From contig NZ_VZAD01000063.1 of the NCBI RefSeq assembly GCF_009495355.1, positions 1 through 64,000 on the forward strand: a stretch of DNA of 64,000 nt. Reading direction: 5' to 3'. The DNA is from Segatella copri. Its GTDB lineage: Bacteria; Bacteroidota; Bacteroidia; Bacteroidales; Bacteroidaceae. The notes under the pieces were generated by a model, which saw nothing but the letters and a program-made list of their open reading frames with translations, was not told the origin of the DNA and ran no database searches. Shown here piece by piece: positions 18,462 through 27,556 of the stretch. How positions within the stretch are numbered: position 1 is the first letter of the stretch; the number at the start of each line of letters is the position of its first letter. The translations under genes were made by a program, and so were the position numbers.

Positions 18462-19178
18462 TCAAAGACCTAATTTGTCTATGTCGATTTTTCCCTCGTA
18501 GAAAGCTTTGCCGAACACCACCGCAGGAATGCCGGCTGTCTCTAAAGCATCTATATCCTCGTTGCAGCTTACACCTCCCGAGGCAATCAGATGGAGATCG
18601 GGATAGGCTGCCATGATCTCTTTGTAGAGTTCGATGGCTGGCCCCTGCAGGGTTCCGTCCTTGCTGATCTCTGTGCAGAGCACGTTGCGCACACCCTTGT
18701 CGGTGTACTGTTTGAGGAAAGGAAGCAAGTCTTCTGCCGAGTCTTCCTTCCAGCCGTTGATAGATATTTTGCCGTTTCTTACGTCGGCTCCCAAGATAAG
18801 GCGCCCGGCTCCATATTTGTCTATCCAACTAAGGAAAAGCTCTGGGTTAGTTACGGCGATGCTTCCTACTGTCACCATGGCAGCTCCTGCGTCGAATGCT
18901 TTCTCGATATCTTCCTCTGTCTTGATTCCGCCTCCGAAATCTACAGATAGCGAAGTGGCTGACGTGATGGCTTTCAGCACGTTGTCGTTGACGATATGCT
19001 TGGATTTGGCTCCGTCAAGATCCACCACATGCAGACGTTTAAACCCTAATTTCTCAAAGTGTTTTGCCACTTCGGCAGGGTTGTCGTCGTACACTTTTTT
19101 CTGGTCGTAGTCGCCTTTGGTGAGTCTTACGCATTGTCCACCAATGATGTCGATGGCTGGTATGAGTTCTATATTCAT
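18462..19178 (-). CDS. hisA: ProFAR isomerase
   Basis: A barrel protein of 238 residues from the ATG at 19178. A longer frame upstream runs through hisH and is not used. MNIELIPAIDIIGGQCVRL holds the catalytic Asp 10, and LILGADVRNGK the second Asp. GGIK and IASGGV bind phosphate. The start codon overlaps the hisH stop by ATGA, so the two genes are translationally coupled. Confidence 0.97.
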   Translation of the reverse strand: MNIELIPAIDIIGGQCVRLTKGDYDQKKVYDDNPAEVAKHFEKLGFKRLHVVDLDGAKSKHIVNDNVLKAITSATSLSVDFGGGIKTEEDIEKAFDAGAAMVTVGSIAVTNPELFLSWIDKYGAGRLILGADVRNGKISINGWKEDSAEDLLPFLKQYTDKGVRNVLCTEISKDGTLQGPAIELYKEIMAAYPDLHLIASGGVSCNEDIDALETAGIPAVVFGKAFYEGKIDIDKLGL

Positions 19179-19765
19179 AGTTCCATAAAGTTCTTGAGGA
19201 TTTGTTCTCCTACCTTTCCGCTCTTTTCGGGATGAAACTGGCAGGTGTAGAAATTGTCTTTGTGCAGAGCGGCACTGTAGGGCTGTATGTAGTTGGCCGT
19301 AGCAATGGTTTCCTGGCATAGCGGCACGTAGTAGCTATGCACGAAATAAGTGTATGGATTTTCGCCCAGGTCTTTCATCAGGGGTGAAGAGAGGTTGTAG
19401 ATCTCGTTCCATCCCATGGCAGGCACCTTGTCCTGATGCTGCTGGGGCACAAACTTCTTTACGTCGACATCAAAGATGCCGATGCAGTCCACGTCTCCTT
19501 CTTCTGAATGTCGGCACAGGAGCTGCTGTCCCACGCATATTCCCAAGACGGGTTGTGTGAGCGACTTAATGGTTTCGTCGAGCCCGTGTGCTTTGAGATA
19601 AAGCATGGCTTCTCTGGCCTGTCCCTGCCCGGGAAAGAGCACACGATCGGCCTTACGCAGGGTTTCTGCGTCGTCGGTGAGGATGGGGGAGATGCCGAGT
19701 CTCTTCATGGCATTCACCACGGAGTAGATGTTACCGGCGTTGTATTTTACGATTGCTACATCCAT
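19175..19765 (-). CDS. hisH: Imidazole glycerol phosphate synthase, glutaminase subunit
   Basis: A class I glutamine amidotransferase of 196 residues. The nucleophile is the Cys in LGICVGQQLL (near residue 79), and QFHPEKSG carries the His and Glu of the triad. The nucleophile loop reads GICVGQQ, where GICLGMQ is the more usual form. It is first in the hisH-A-F-IE block and overlaps hisA by four bases. Confidence 0.96.
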   Translation of the reverse strand: MDVAIVKYNAGNIYSVVNAMKRLGISPILTDDAETLRKADRVLFPGQGQAREAMLYLKAHGLDETIKSLTQPVLGICVGQQLLCRHSEEGDVDCIGIFDVDVKKFVPQQHQDKVPAMGWNEIYNLSSPLMKDLGENPYTYFVHSYYVPLCQETIATANYIQPYSAALHKDNFYTCQFHPEKSGKVGEQILKNFMEL

Positions 19766-19795
19766 AAGCTGACGTTAATCTTAAGTTTACAGATG

Positions 19796-19803
19796 CAAAG
19801 ATA
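19796..19803 (-). promoter_or_regulatory. -7 promoter box for the his block
   Basis: TATCTTTG on the minus strand, 30 bases before hisH. No attenuator with a histidine-rich leader peptide was seen between it and hisH. Confidence 0.65.
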
Positions 19804-19892
19804 CGCATTTTCTTGCAATATAAAGAAAATATTGGCAAAAAGATTATAAAAGTGTGCGAATTTCTTTCAGATAGTAAGCGAAAATGGTATAA

Positions 19893-20426
19893 TTATTCGT
19901 CTTTATTATCTGCGGAGCGTAAAATGATGGAAGTGGCTCCGATGGTAAAGAGTGTGCCGTCTTCTATGACGCGGCGCTCTCTGTCGCCCAAGATCACATT
20001 GTCGACAAAGGTTCCTGTATAGCTGGGACCGTCGCGCAATACATATTTCAAGTTGCCTTTCTTGTCGCGACTCACATTGATGACACAATGGTTCATGTCG
20101 ACACTGGGGTCTACGGTCTCGATGGGGCAGTTGATGCCGCTGTTCTTCATGTATCGTCCTATGATGTTGTCGCCCATCTGCAGGGGAATGACCTGCTTGT
20201 AGGCGAAGACATTCTCTATCACAACGATAGAGCCAAAACCATGCTCGTTGGCTCTTTCGTCGAGCTTTTCCTCCTTTTGAGTCTCGCGCAACTTGGACAC
20301 ACCCATGCGTATGCCGAACTGCTTGTTGCATTGTGGGCATACAAAGACGAGACTTTGTCCTGCCTGGTACTTGGTCTCGTCGAATGTGATAAAGTTGTCA
20401 CACTTGGGGCATCTTACTCTTTTCAT
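19893..20426 (-). CDS. Zinc-ribbon and FHA domain protein
   Basis: A protein of 177 residues. The N-terminus is a zinc ribbon with CPKC at about 6-9 and CPQC at about 30-33. After a charged linker comes an FHA domain (about residues 85-170) with the pattern IIGRYMKNSG, DPSVDMNHC and GTFVDN, which binds phosphothreonine peptides. The usual GR...S...N.H..I layout is largely kept. It lies four bases after the SPOR protein gene, so they form an operon. Signalling partners are not evident. Confidence 0.82.
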   Translation of the reverse strand: MKRVRCPKCDNFITFDETKYQAGQSLVFVCPQCNKQFGIRMGVSKLRETQKEEKLDERANEHGFGSIVVIENVFAYKQVIPLQMGDNIIGRYMKNSGINCPIETVDPSVDMNHCVINVSRDKKGNLKYVLRDGPSYTGTFVDNVILGDRERRVIEDGTLFTIGATSIILRSADNKDE

Positions 20427-20430
20427 GCGT

Positions 20431-21528
20431 TTATTCTTTTACGAGGGTTACCCATCCGTCGGCAAAGGCCTCGTGGTGGTGCAGCTGGTTGAGCGCTGTG
20501 TAAGCTTGTTGCTCGGTTTCATAGGAACCATAGACCACCTTTACATTGTTGGATGTAATGAGTACTCTGGTGTCCTTGAAGCCCTTGGCCTGCAGACTCT
20601 CCGTATAGGTAGCTGCATTGCGCTTGGTAACACGACTTGCCAGCACGATGCAATAGTGTGGCTTGGCTATTTCTTGCTTTTCAATCTCTGCTTTGTCTGT
20701 ACGTTCGGCATTCCCCGCAATCTCTGTTTTCTTCTCGACTTCGCTGGCTACAGCCTCGAGTGCCTTGATGCTGTTGTCCTTTACCATTTCCTTAGGCATA
20801 AGACGGTTCAACATGCTGATGTCTACCTTGCTCTTCTGCACCTGTGGTGTGTCGAGTGGGGTAGAGAGTGTGAAGAAGGCAATAAGGGCGATACATGCAG
20901 CCACGGCATTGCGCAGCCAGCTCTTTCTGATCTGTACGAACTCGCTGCTTTCCTCTTCCTCCTCCTCTTGTTCGTTTAAGGACACGGTATCTGTTGTGGC
21001 TTGTCGGCTGCCCTCGTTTTCTTCCACCTGTTGGTTGGAATTGCTGTCGAAAGGTATGATTTCGGCTGATGCCGCTGTCTCCTCGTTGCTGGCAGATGCG
21101 CCAAGCTCCGCAAGTGGCTGCATGACAAAGCCGTCCAAACCATAGTAGTTTGGAGTCAGCAGGCCAGCCTCGCAGGGCTTAAAGGTATATGTGCCCTGGC
21201 TGTTGAGGTAGAGAGTACCTATGTCCGTCAATTCGTATTTTCCGTTGATGTCGAGCTCGGCACGAATCTCTCTCACGTCTTCTGCGATACGGCTCAGGGC
21301 ATCAGGATAGCTGATGTCGTAGGCCTCTACATATGAAAGCGCGAGGAGCGAATCGTTCATAGTGAGCTGTGGATTGAAGCCAATAGTCCTCAGTGGTGGC
21401 AAAAACATGTTGTCTCTGCCATCATATCTTGCATCTACATGATGAGCCATGAAGCCTCCAAAGTCGGGGACTATCACGCAATCGTTGCTCAAAAGTAGGA
21501 TCTCTATATGTCTTTCCAGTTCAATCAC
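20431..21528 (-). CDS. HU-CCDC81 and SPOR domain membrane protein
   Basis: A protein of 365 residues from the GTG at 21528. The N-terminal HU-CCDC81 region begins IELERHIEILLLSNDC with VPDFGGFMAHH soon after, which is why the GTG is preferred over the upstream ATG at 21567. A single membrane helix lies near residues 170-188. The C-terminal SPOR domain (about 285-365) is typical for binding denuded septal peptidoglycan. A -7 box TATCTTTG lies five bases upstream of the GTG, so the mRNA may be leaderless. Confidence 0.83.
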   Translation of the reverse strand: MIELERHIEILLLSNDCVIVPDFGGFMAHHVDARYDGRDNMFLPPLRTIGFNPQLTMNDSLLALSYVEAYDISYPDALSRIAEDVREIRAELDINGKYELTDIGTLYLNSQGTYTFKPCEAGLLTPNYYGLDGFVMQPLAELGASASNEETAASAEIIPFDSNSNQQVEENEGSRQATTDTVSLNEQEEEEEESSEFVQIRKSWLRNAVAACIALIAFFTLSTPLDTPQVQKSKVDISMLNRLMPKEMVKDNSIKALEAVASEVEKKTEIAGNAERTDKAEIEKQEIAKPHYCIVLASRVTKRNAATYTESLQAKGFKDTRVLITSNNVKVVYGSYETEQQAYTALNQLHHHEAFADGWVTLVKE

Positions 21529-21533
21529 GTTTG

Positions 21534-21541
21534 CAAAGATA
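21534..21541 (-). promoter_or_regulatory. -7 box five bases before a GTG start
   Basis: TATCTTTG then CAAAC then GTG on the minus strand. A TTG about 21 bases upstream can serve as -33. Confidence 0.6.
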
Positions 21542-21612
21542 GTTATTTTTTTTCTTCCCGCCAACAATTTTATATAAAAAATAAGTAATAGACGATAAAA
21601 AGTTTTATTTGT

Positions 21613-21643
21613 TTTGCCGTTTCAAAAAAATATATTATCTTTG
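21613..21643 (+). promoter_or_regulatory. Promoter of rfbC
   Basis: TTTG (21613-21616), a 19-base spacer and TATCTTTG (21636-21643). The rfbC ATG is 76 bases downstream, a longer leader than average. Confidence 0.75.
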
Positions 21644-21719
21644 CCATATATATAAAATAAGGTATAGTGCTATTGCTTGCTGGAAACGGTTCAGGCGAAG
21701 CAGAATAAACTAAAGAGTA

Positions 21720-22274
21720 ATGGAATATTTGAAGACTGAGATTGATGGGGTCTACGTGTTGGAGCCCAGGGTTTTTCGTGATGCACGTGGCTATTTCTTT
21801 GAGTCATGGAGACAGGCTGATTTCGATCAGCATATAGGTCGTCATGTAGAGTTTATACAGGACAATGAGTCCAAGTCGAGCTATGGTGTTCTTCGTGGAC
21901 TGCATTATCAGAAGGGCGAATACTCACAGGCCAAGTTGGTGCGTGTCATCCGTGGACGTGTGCTCGATGTGGCTGTCGATATTCGTAAGAGCAGTCCTAC
22001 TTTTGGAAAGTATGTGGCTGTGGAACTGAGCGAGGACAACAAACGGCAGCTTTTCATCCCTCGTGGCTTTGCTCACGGTTTCCTGGTTTTGAGCGACGAG
22101 GCTGTGTTTACCTATAAAGTAGATAATGTGTACGCTCCACAGCACGAGGCCAGCATCCGCTGGAATGATAAGGACATCCACATCGAGTGGCCTATTTCTG
22201 CCGATGATGTGCTCACCTCAGAGAAAGATCTCCTCAAGGCTACATCGCTGAAGGATGCCGAGGTCTTCGAGTAA
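21720..22274 (+). CDS. rfbC: dTDP-4-dehydrorhamnose 3,5-epimerase
   Basis: A cupin-fold epimerase of 184 residues, the normal length. It has GVYVLEPRVFRDARGYFFESW, the catalytic His in GVLRGLHYQ, and RVIRGRVLDVAVDIRK. It converts dTDP-4-keto-6-deoxyglucose toward dTDP-L-rhamnose for surface polysaccharides. The other rml genes are not in the window. Confidence 0.96.
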   Translation: MEYLKTEIDGVYVLEPRVFRDARGYFFESWRQADFDQHIGRHVEFIQDNESKSSYGVLRGLHYQKGEYSQAKLVRVIRGRVLDVAVDIRKSSPTFGKYVAVELSEDNKRQLFIPRGFAHGFLVLSDEAVFTYKVDNVYAPQHEASIRWNDKDIHIEWPISADDVLTSEKDLLKATSLKDAEVFE

Positions 22275-22333
22275 AGAGAGAACAGTGTGACCCATTTTTT
22301 TCACAGTCACAGAAAAGGAAAATTAAATCATTG

Positions 22334-23131
22334 ATGAAACGCAATATTATATTATTGGTCATAGGGTGCCTGATGGTGTTTTCGGCCTGTAAGGAACGTG
22401 CCCAGAAGGAAACGTTCAAAGAAGACATGAAGGCCAAGCAGATGCTGCAGGGCATGTGGATTGACGAGGATGACGAGGATGTGGTCTTTCGGGTGTAGGG
22501 CGACACTATTTATTATCCAGACTCTACCAGTATGCCTGCCTATTTTTATGTGTCGGCAGACACCTTGGTGATACGTGGCGCCAGTGATATTCGCTATGCT
22601 ATCGTGAAACAGGCCGCTCATCTCTTCGAGTTCAAGACTCAGAATGGAGATGTGCTTAGGTTGGTGAAGACCAATGACAAGACCTATCTCAGTTCTTTCA
22701 AGCATCAGCAGCCCGTGGTGCTCAATCAGGGACAGCTGGTTCGGAGAGACACCATCGTGACTTTTGGGGCAGAGAAGTATCATCTTTATACACAGGTCAA
22801 TCCTACAACCTATAAGGTGCTCAAGAGTACCTATAATGAAGATGGAGTGGGGGTAGACAATGTGTATTATGACAACATAGTAAATGTGAATGTCTATCAT
22901 GGAGCCTCGCGCCTTTTCGGGCGTGACTTCCGCAAGCAGGACTTCAGCCGTAAGGTGCCTGACTCTTTCCTGAAGCAGGCGGTGCTGAGCGATATCGTTT
23001 TCCGTGCTGCCGACAAGGCGGGCGTACATTTCCGTGCTGTCCTTGCCATGCCCGACAGCTCTGTCAGCTATCAGGTAGAAGTGACTGTTTCCTTTGATGG
23101 TCAGCTTAAGATCAGTACTGCAGGCGCTTGA
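22334..23131 (+). pseudogene. DUF4738-like lipoprotein interrupted by an in-frame TAG
   Basis: ATG 22334 opens a lipoprotein signal (LLVIGCLMVFSAC, Cys 19 as lipobox). The frame reads to DEDVVFRV, then TAG at 22496-22498 (codon 55), then resumes in the same frame with GDTIYYPDS through to a stop at 23129-23131. The whole would be 265 codons. The continuous frame on both sides points to one substitution, probably from a Lys, Gln or Glu codon. It resembles DUF4738 lipoproteins of Bacteroidales, of unknown function. The downstream Met at 22532 could give a cytoplasmic 199-residue remnant. Confidence 0.8.
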
Positions 23132-23166
23132 TGTGTCTCTGTACTGATTTTTTTTGCCTCATTTCT

Positions 23167-23197
23167 TTTGTCATTTACGAAAAAATAAGTAGCTTTG
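23167..23197 (+). promoter_or_regulatory. Promoter abutting the SLC13 start
   Basis: TTTG (23167-23170), a 19-base spacer and TAGCTTTG (23190-23197). Only five bases (CAAAC) separate the -7 box from the ATG at 23203. Confidence 0.75.
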
Positions 23198-23202
23198 CAA
23201 AC

Positions 23203-25065
23203 ATGACAGTAACGCTTATCATTTTAATCATTACCGTTGCCATGTTTATATGGGGCAGGGTGAGGGCTGACATCGTGGCACTTACCGCCCTGGCAGCACT
23301 CCTTGTTTTCGGAATTCTTACTCCCACAGAAGCTCTTGCAGGCTTCTCCTCGCCTATTGTCATCATGATGATAGGACTCTTTGTGGTGGGTGGGGCCATC
23401 ATGCAGACTGGTCTTGCCAAGTTGACGGGCAACAAACTTATGGCGCTTTCGCACGGCAACGAAACCATTACCTTTCTCTTGGTGATGCTCGTCACCTCGT
23501 TTATCGGAGCCTTTGTCAGCAATACGGGTACGGTGGCTCTGATGATGCCCATCATCGTAAGCCTTGCCGCAGCATCAGGCTTACAGTCCTCACGTTTCCT
23601 CATGCCCCTTGCCTTTGCAGGTAGCTTAGGCGGAATGCTTACGCTTATCGGTACTCCGCCCAACCTTGTCATCGACGAGGTGCTGACCGAGGCTGGCTAT
23701 CAGTCGCTCAGCTTCTTCTCTTTCATGCCAGTGGGCCTTATCGTCATTGCCATTGGCATCATCGTGCTCATGCCTCTGAGCCGGGTGTTCTTGAGTCGTA
23801 AGCAGAGTGGAAAGAAAAAGCAGAGTGGCAAATCGCTCGACGACTTGGTGCAGGAATATCGTCTGCTCGACAATCTGCATCGGTTTATTGTGCCAAGCCA
23901 TCGTTCTTCTGCAGCTATCGATGAAAAGGGTGAGAAGCTTGATATAGTGGGCAAGACGCTCAAGGAACTCAGTATACAGAAGCTTTATGGAGTGAGTGTC
24001 ATCGAGATAAGAAACGAGAAAAAGTCGCGCTTGGGACTGATGAAGGACATCAACCAGAATATGGCGAAGAGCAGCAGCGTCATTGGAGAGCATGACACCT
24101 TATATATAATGGGTGACGAGGCTAAGATGCAGCGCTTTGCAGCCGACTATGGTCTGCGCAAGATGAAGGACGTGAAGATAGACTTTTATGACTTGGGACT
24201 TTCCGAGATTGTCGTCATGCCTACTTCTCATTTTGCTGGACTCAGAATCGGTGAGGCCAATCTGCGTAAACGCTTCGGCATGAATGTATTGGGAATCCGT
24301 AGAGGAGACGAGTACATCACCGACAATCTTATTGGCACCCGACTGCATGTGGGCGACATGCTCCTGGTGCAGGGCGAGTGGACCAACCTGGCTCACCTTG
24401 CTGCCGATACAGCCAACTGGGTGGTGCTCGACCAGCCTGAGAAGACTGCCGACAAGGTGCTTCTCGACTACAAGGCTCCTGTGGCCGCTGCCATCATGTT
24501 GCTGATGGTGGTGATGATGGTTTTCGACTTTATTCCTGTTGCTCCTGTAACAGCGGTTATCATTGCCGGTCTGCTGACTGTCTTTGCCGGATGTTTCCGA
24601 AATGTGGAGGCTGCCTATAAGACCATCAACTGGGAGAGCATCGTGCTCATTGCCGCCATGATGCCCATGTCTACAGCCCTTGAGAAGACAGGAGTCTCGG
24701 CTTTGGTGTCGCAGACCCTGGTAGACAGCTTAGGAGCCTTAGGTCCCACAGCCCTTTTGGCAGGCATCTATTTCACCACCTCGCTCATGACCATGTTTAT
24801 CAGCAATACAGCCACGGCAGTCCTCATGGCACCTATAGCTCTGGTAGCAGCCCAGCAGGTAGGGGTCAGTCCTTATGCTTTCCTCTTTGCCGTCACCTTG
24901 GGAGCCAGTATGTGTTTCGCCTCTCCCTTCTCCACACCGCCCAATGCGCTGGTGATGAAAGCAGGAGGCTATACGTTTATGGATTATGTCAAGGTGGGTT
25001 TGCCTTTGCAGATTATTATCGGCATTGTCATGACCTTCGTGCTTCCCTTGCTGTTCCCGTATTAG
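23203..25065 (+). CDS. SLC13/DASS-family permease with two RCK_C domains
   Basis: A protein of 620 residues from the ATG at 23203; the longer frame upstream includes promoter sequence and is not used. Membrane bundles lie at the N-terminus (about 1-205) and the C-terminus (about 420-620). Both repeats have the family motifs: SNTGTVALMMPI with TPPNLVIDE, and SNTATAVLMAPI with STPPNALVM. Two cytoplasmic RCK_C/TrkA-C domains lie between. The family moves dicarboxylates or sulfate with Na+; the substrate is not determined. Its promoter suggests a leaderless transcript. Confidence 0.88.
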   Translation: MTVTLIILIITVAMFIWGRVRADIVALTALAALLVFGILTPTEALAGFSSPIVIMMIGLFVVGGAIMQTGLAKLTGNKLMALSHGNETITFLLVMLVTSFIGAFVSNTGTVALMMPIIVSLAAASGLQSSRFLMPLAFAGSLGGMLTLIGTPPNLVIDEVLTEAGYQSLSFFSFMPVGLIVIAIGIIVLMPLSRVFLSRKQSGKKKQSGKSLDDLVQEYRLLDNLHRFIVPSHRSSAAIDEKGEKLDIVGKTLKELSIQKLYGVSVIEIRNEKKSRLGLMKDINQNMAKSSSVIGEHDTLYIMGDEAKMQRFAADYGLRKMKDVKIDFYDLGLSEIVVMPTSHFAGLRIGEANLRKRFGMNVLGIRRGDEYITDNLIGTRLHVGDMLLVQGEWTNLAHLAADTANWVVLDQPEKTADKVLLDYKAPVAAAIMLLMVVMMVFDFIPVAPVTAVIIAGLLTVFAGCFRNVEAAYKTINWESIVLIAAMMPMSTALEKTGVSALVSQTLVDSLGALGPTALLAGIYFTTSLMTMFISNTATAVLMAPIALVAAQQVGVSPYAFLFAVTLGASMCFASPFSTPPNALVMKAGGYTFMDYVKVGLPLQIIIGIVMTFVLPLLFPY

Positions 25066-25169
25066 CGCTTTGTCATTTTGGTCATTAGTCATTTTCGGCT
25101 GTTAGAAGTTATAGGAATGTTTTTTTCTTTTTTAACTCTCGATGCTTACTCTTGTTGAATAAAAATAAC

Positions 25170-25177
25170 TATCTTTG
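25170..25177 (+). promoter_or_regulatory. -7 promoter box for the PIF1-like helicase
   Basis: TATCTTTG, 48 bases before the ATG at 25226. Confidence 0.6.
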
Positions 25178-25225
25178 TGCGATAATTGAACCTATTTTCG
25201 TCACACATTAAAAATACACAGCAAG

Positions 25226-27394
25226 ATGGAAATGAACGAGGAGTCCCTGAAAGCCTGGGACATTATAGAGAAGACGAGTGCCAATTTGTTTCTTACAGGT
25301 AAGGCGGGTACAGGAAAGACAACCTTCCTGAAGGAACTCAAGCGCAGGTCGCCCAAGCGAATGGTGGTTCTGGCTCCTACAGGAATCGCTGCCATCAATG
25401 CCGGTGGTGTGACCATTCATTCATTCTTTCAGCTGCCCCTTTCGCCTTATCTTCCGGGTACTACATTCGCTGGTGGTGAGAAGAAGCGGTTTCAATTCAG
25501 CAAGGTGAAGCGAAACATCATTCGTACGATGGATCTCTTGGTCATCGACGAGATTAGTATGGTGCGCAGCGACTTGCTTGATGCCATCGACTCGGTGATG
25601 CGCCGTTATCGTAAGCACGATCTGCCCTTTGGCGGCGTTCAGTTGCTCATGATAGGCGACCTGCAGCAGTTGGCTCCCGTTGTGACAGAACATGAGGAAA
25701 GTATGTTGCGCCAGTATTACGACACTCCTTTCTTTTTTTCGAGCAAGGCGTTGCAACAGGCAAGCTATCTCACCATAGAACTGCAGACCGTCTATCGTCA
25801 GCAGGACGAGAGGTTTGTGGCGCTTCTCAACCAGATAAGGGAGAACAAGGCAAGCGACGAAACCCTTGCTGCACTTAATCAACGTTATATTCCCGATTTT
25901 CAGCCTCCTAAGGGTGGTGACTACATTCGGCTTACTACACATAATATCCCTGCTCAGCATATCAATGAGCAGGAATTAGGCAACTTACCCTCTCAAGTAT
26001 ATAGTTTCACGGCAGAGGTGGAGGGCAACTTCCCCGAGACGTCCTATCCTGCCGATTTCAAGCTGCTGCTGAAGAAGGGAGCTCAGATTATGTTTATCAA
26101 GAACGATGCTGACCACCGGTTCTATAATGGTATGATAGGCGAGGTGACGGCTATTGATAACCAGGAGATCAGGGTCATGGGAAAGGACAATGGCGAAGAG
26201 TTTATACTGGAAAAGGCAGAATGGAGCAACTCGAAATACACACTCAATGAGCAGACGCAGGAGATAGAGGAAACCGTGGAGGGCACTTTCCGACAGTATC
26301 CCGTTCGACTGGCATGGGCCATCACTATCCACAAGAGTCAGGGACTTACCTTCGAGCATGCCATCATTGACGCCTCGCGATCCTTCACCCATGGTCAGAC
26401 CTATGTGGCGCTGAGCCGTTGCAAATCGTTGGAGGGAATGGTGCTCAGCAGCCCTTTGTCTCGTTCTGCCATCATCAGCGACAGTACCGTCGATTCGTAC
26501 AACGATCGTATGGTTTCTCCTACGAAGGAGCAGATTGCTACGCTGCAGCAGCTCTATGTTCAGCAATGTATAGCCGAGCTTTTCGACTTCCGTTCCCTGC
26601 AGCAAAGCTATGACTTGCTGTTGCGTTGCTTGGTGGAGTATTTCATGAGCAATTATCCACGACTCGTAGGCGAGTATCAGAAACTTGGGGTGGTGCTGAA
26701 GAGTCTGGCTGCTGTTTCCGACAAGTTCAGGGTGCAGTATTCCTGCATGCTGAATGCCAATCCCGATGTGAGCGATGAGGCATTGCAGGAGCGCATACAC
26801 AAGGCTGCTCAATACTTCTGGCAAAAGACGGGTATACTGACCGACCTGCTGAAGAAGACGAATGTTTCGACCGACAACAAGACTGCGAAGAAGCAGTTTG
26901 CCGACCGATTCGGGACCTTTGCCGATGAAACGCTGCTCAAGCAGTCGCTCCTGCGTTATGAGCAGGAAGCCGAGTTCTCGGTGAGCGACTATCTGAAGAA
27001 GAAAGCGCTGTTTATTCTTTCGCGTGCAGACGAGGAATCAATGGGGGCGGGTAGTGGTCGCAAGCGCAAGTCGGCAGCCAAGGAACCCAAAGAGCCTAAG
27101 GCTCCCAAGACGCCTACTCGTCAGATCACTCTCGACCTCTTCAAGGAGGGCATGAATGTGCAGCAAATAGCCACAGCCCGCGGACTTGCCCAGAGTACCA
27201 TCATCACTCATTTGTCACATTATGTGCGTGAGCGAGAGATTGGTCTCAGGACTCTCATCTCTTCGAGTCGCGAAAAGAAGATTCGTGACTTTATGCAGGC
27301 TCATCCTGAAATGAAGCAGATTTCTGAAATCAAGCAAGCCATGGGTGGCGACTATGAGTATTGGGAAATCATACTTGTCAGGGATGTGGAGTAG
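25226..27394 (+). CDS. PIF1-like helicase with C-terminal helix-turn-helix
   Basis: A protein of 722 residues. Walker A GKAGTGKTTF is near residues 26-35, LLVIDEISMVRSDLLD is motif II, FGGVQLLMIGDLQQLAPV is motif III, and AWAITIHKSQGLTFEHAIID with TYVALSRCKSLEGMVL close the helicase core. A basic linker follows (KRKSAAKEPKEPKAPK). A C-terminal HTH_40-like region (TLDLFKEGMNVQQIATARGL) probably binds DNA or RNA. The role is likely in genome maintenance. It converges on relA across the repeat array at 27408-27543. Confidence 0.9.
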   Translation: MEMNEESLKAWDIIEKTSANLFLTGKAGTGKTTFLKELKRRSPKRMVVLAPTGIAAINAGGVTIHSFFQLPLSPYLPGTTFAGGEKKRFQFSKVKRNIIRTMDLLVIDEISMVRSDLLDAIDSVMRRYRKHDLPFGGVQLLMIGDLQQLAPVVTEHEESMLRQYYDTPFFFSSKALQQASYLTIELQTVYRQQDERFVALLNQIRENKASDETLAALNQRYIPDFQPPKGGDYIRLTTHNIPAQHINEQELGNLPSQVYSFTAEVEGNFPETSYPADFKLLLKKGAQIMFIKNDADHRFYNGMIGEVTAIDNQEIRVMGKDNGEEFILEKAEWSNSKYTLNEQTQEIEETVEGTFRQYPVRLAWAITIHKSQGLTFEHAIIDASRSFTHGQTYVALSRCKSLEGMVLSSPLSRSAIISDSTVDSYNDRMVSPTKEQIATLQQLYVQQCIAELFDFRSLQQSYDLLLRCLVEYFMSNYPRLVGEYQKLGVVLKSLAAVSDKFRVQYSCMLNANPDVSDEALQERIHKAAQYFWQKTGILTDLLKKTNVSTDNKTAKKQFADRFGTFADETLLKQSLLRYEQEAEFSVSDYLKKKALFILSRADEESMGAGSGRKRKSAAKEPKEPKAPKTPTRQITLDLFKEGMNVQQIATARGLAQSTIITHLSHYVREREIGLRTLISSSREKKIRDFMQAHPEMKQISEIKQAMGGDYEYWEIILVRDVE

Positions 27395-27407
27395 GAAAAA
27401 TGCACAA

Positions 27408-27543
27408 AAAAAATGAAAGTACTTGCGATGACAAACGCAAGTACTTTCAACTGCTTATGAAAGTACTTTCAACTGCTTATGAAAGTGCTTTCAACTGCTT
27501 ATGAAAGTGCTTTCAACTGCTAACGCAAGTACTTTCATTTTTT
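27408..27543. repeat. 22-base-period array within a 20-base inverted repeat
   Basis: A motif GTACTTTC or GTGCTTTC recurs at exactly 22-base steps, at 27441, 27463, 27485, 27507 and 27529. The outer arms (27408-27427 and 27524-27543) are perfect complements. The left arm also pairs with 27436-27449 as a 14-base hairpin. It lies between convergent genes and may act as a bidirectional terminator. Confidence 0.92.
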
Positions 27544-27556
27544 AGGGGTATCTGGC

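Noticed and set aside
22496-22498. TAG recoding to an amino acid
   Set aside because: No suppressor tRNA is seen in the window, and TAG recoding is known in some gut phages but not in this chromosome. A nonsense mutation is simpler.
27408-27543. CRISPR array
   Set aside because: The period is 22 bases with near-identical units, there are no unique spacers and no cas genes.
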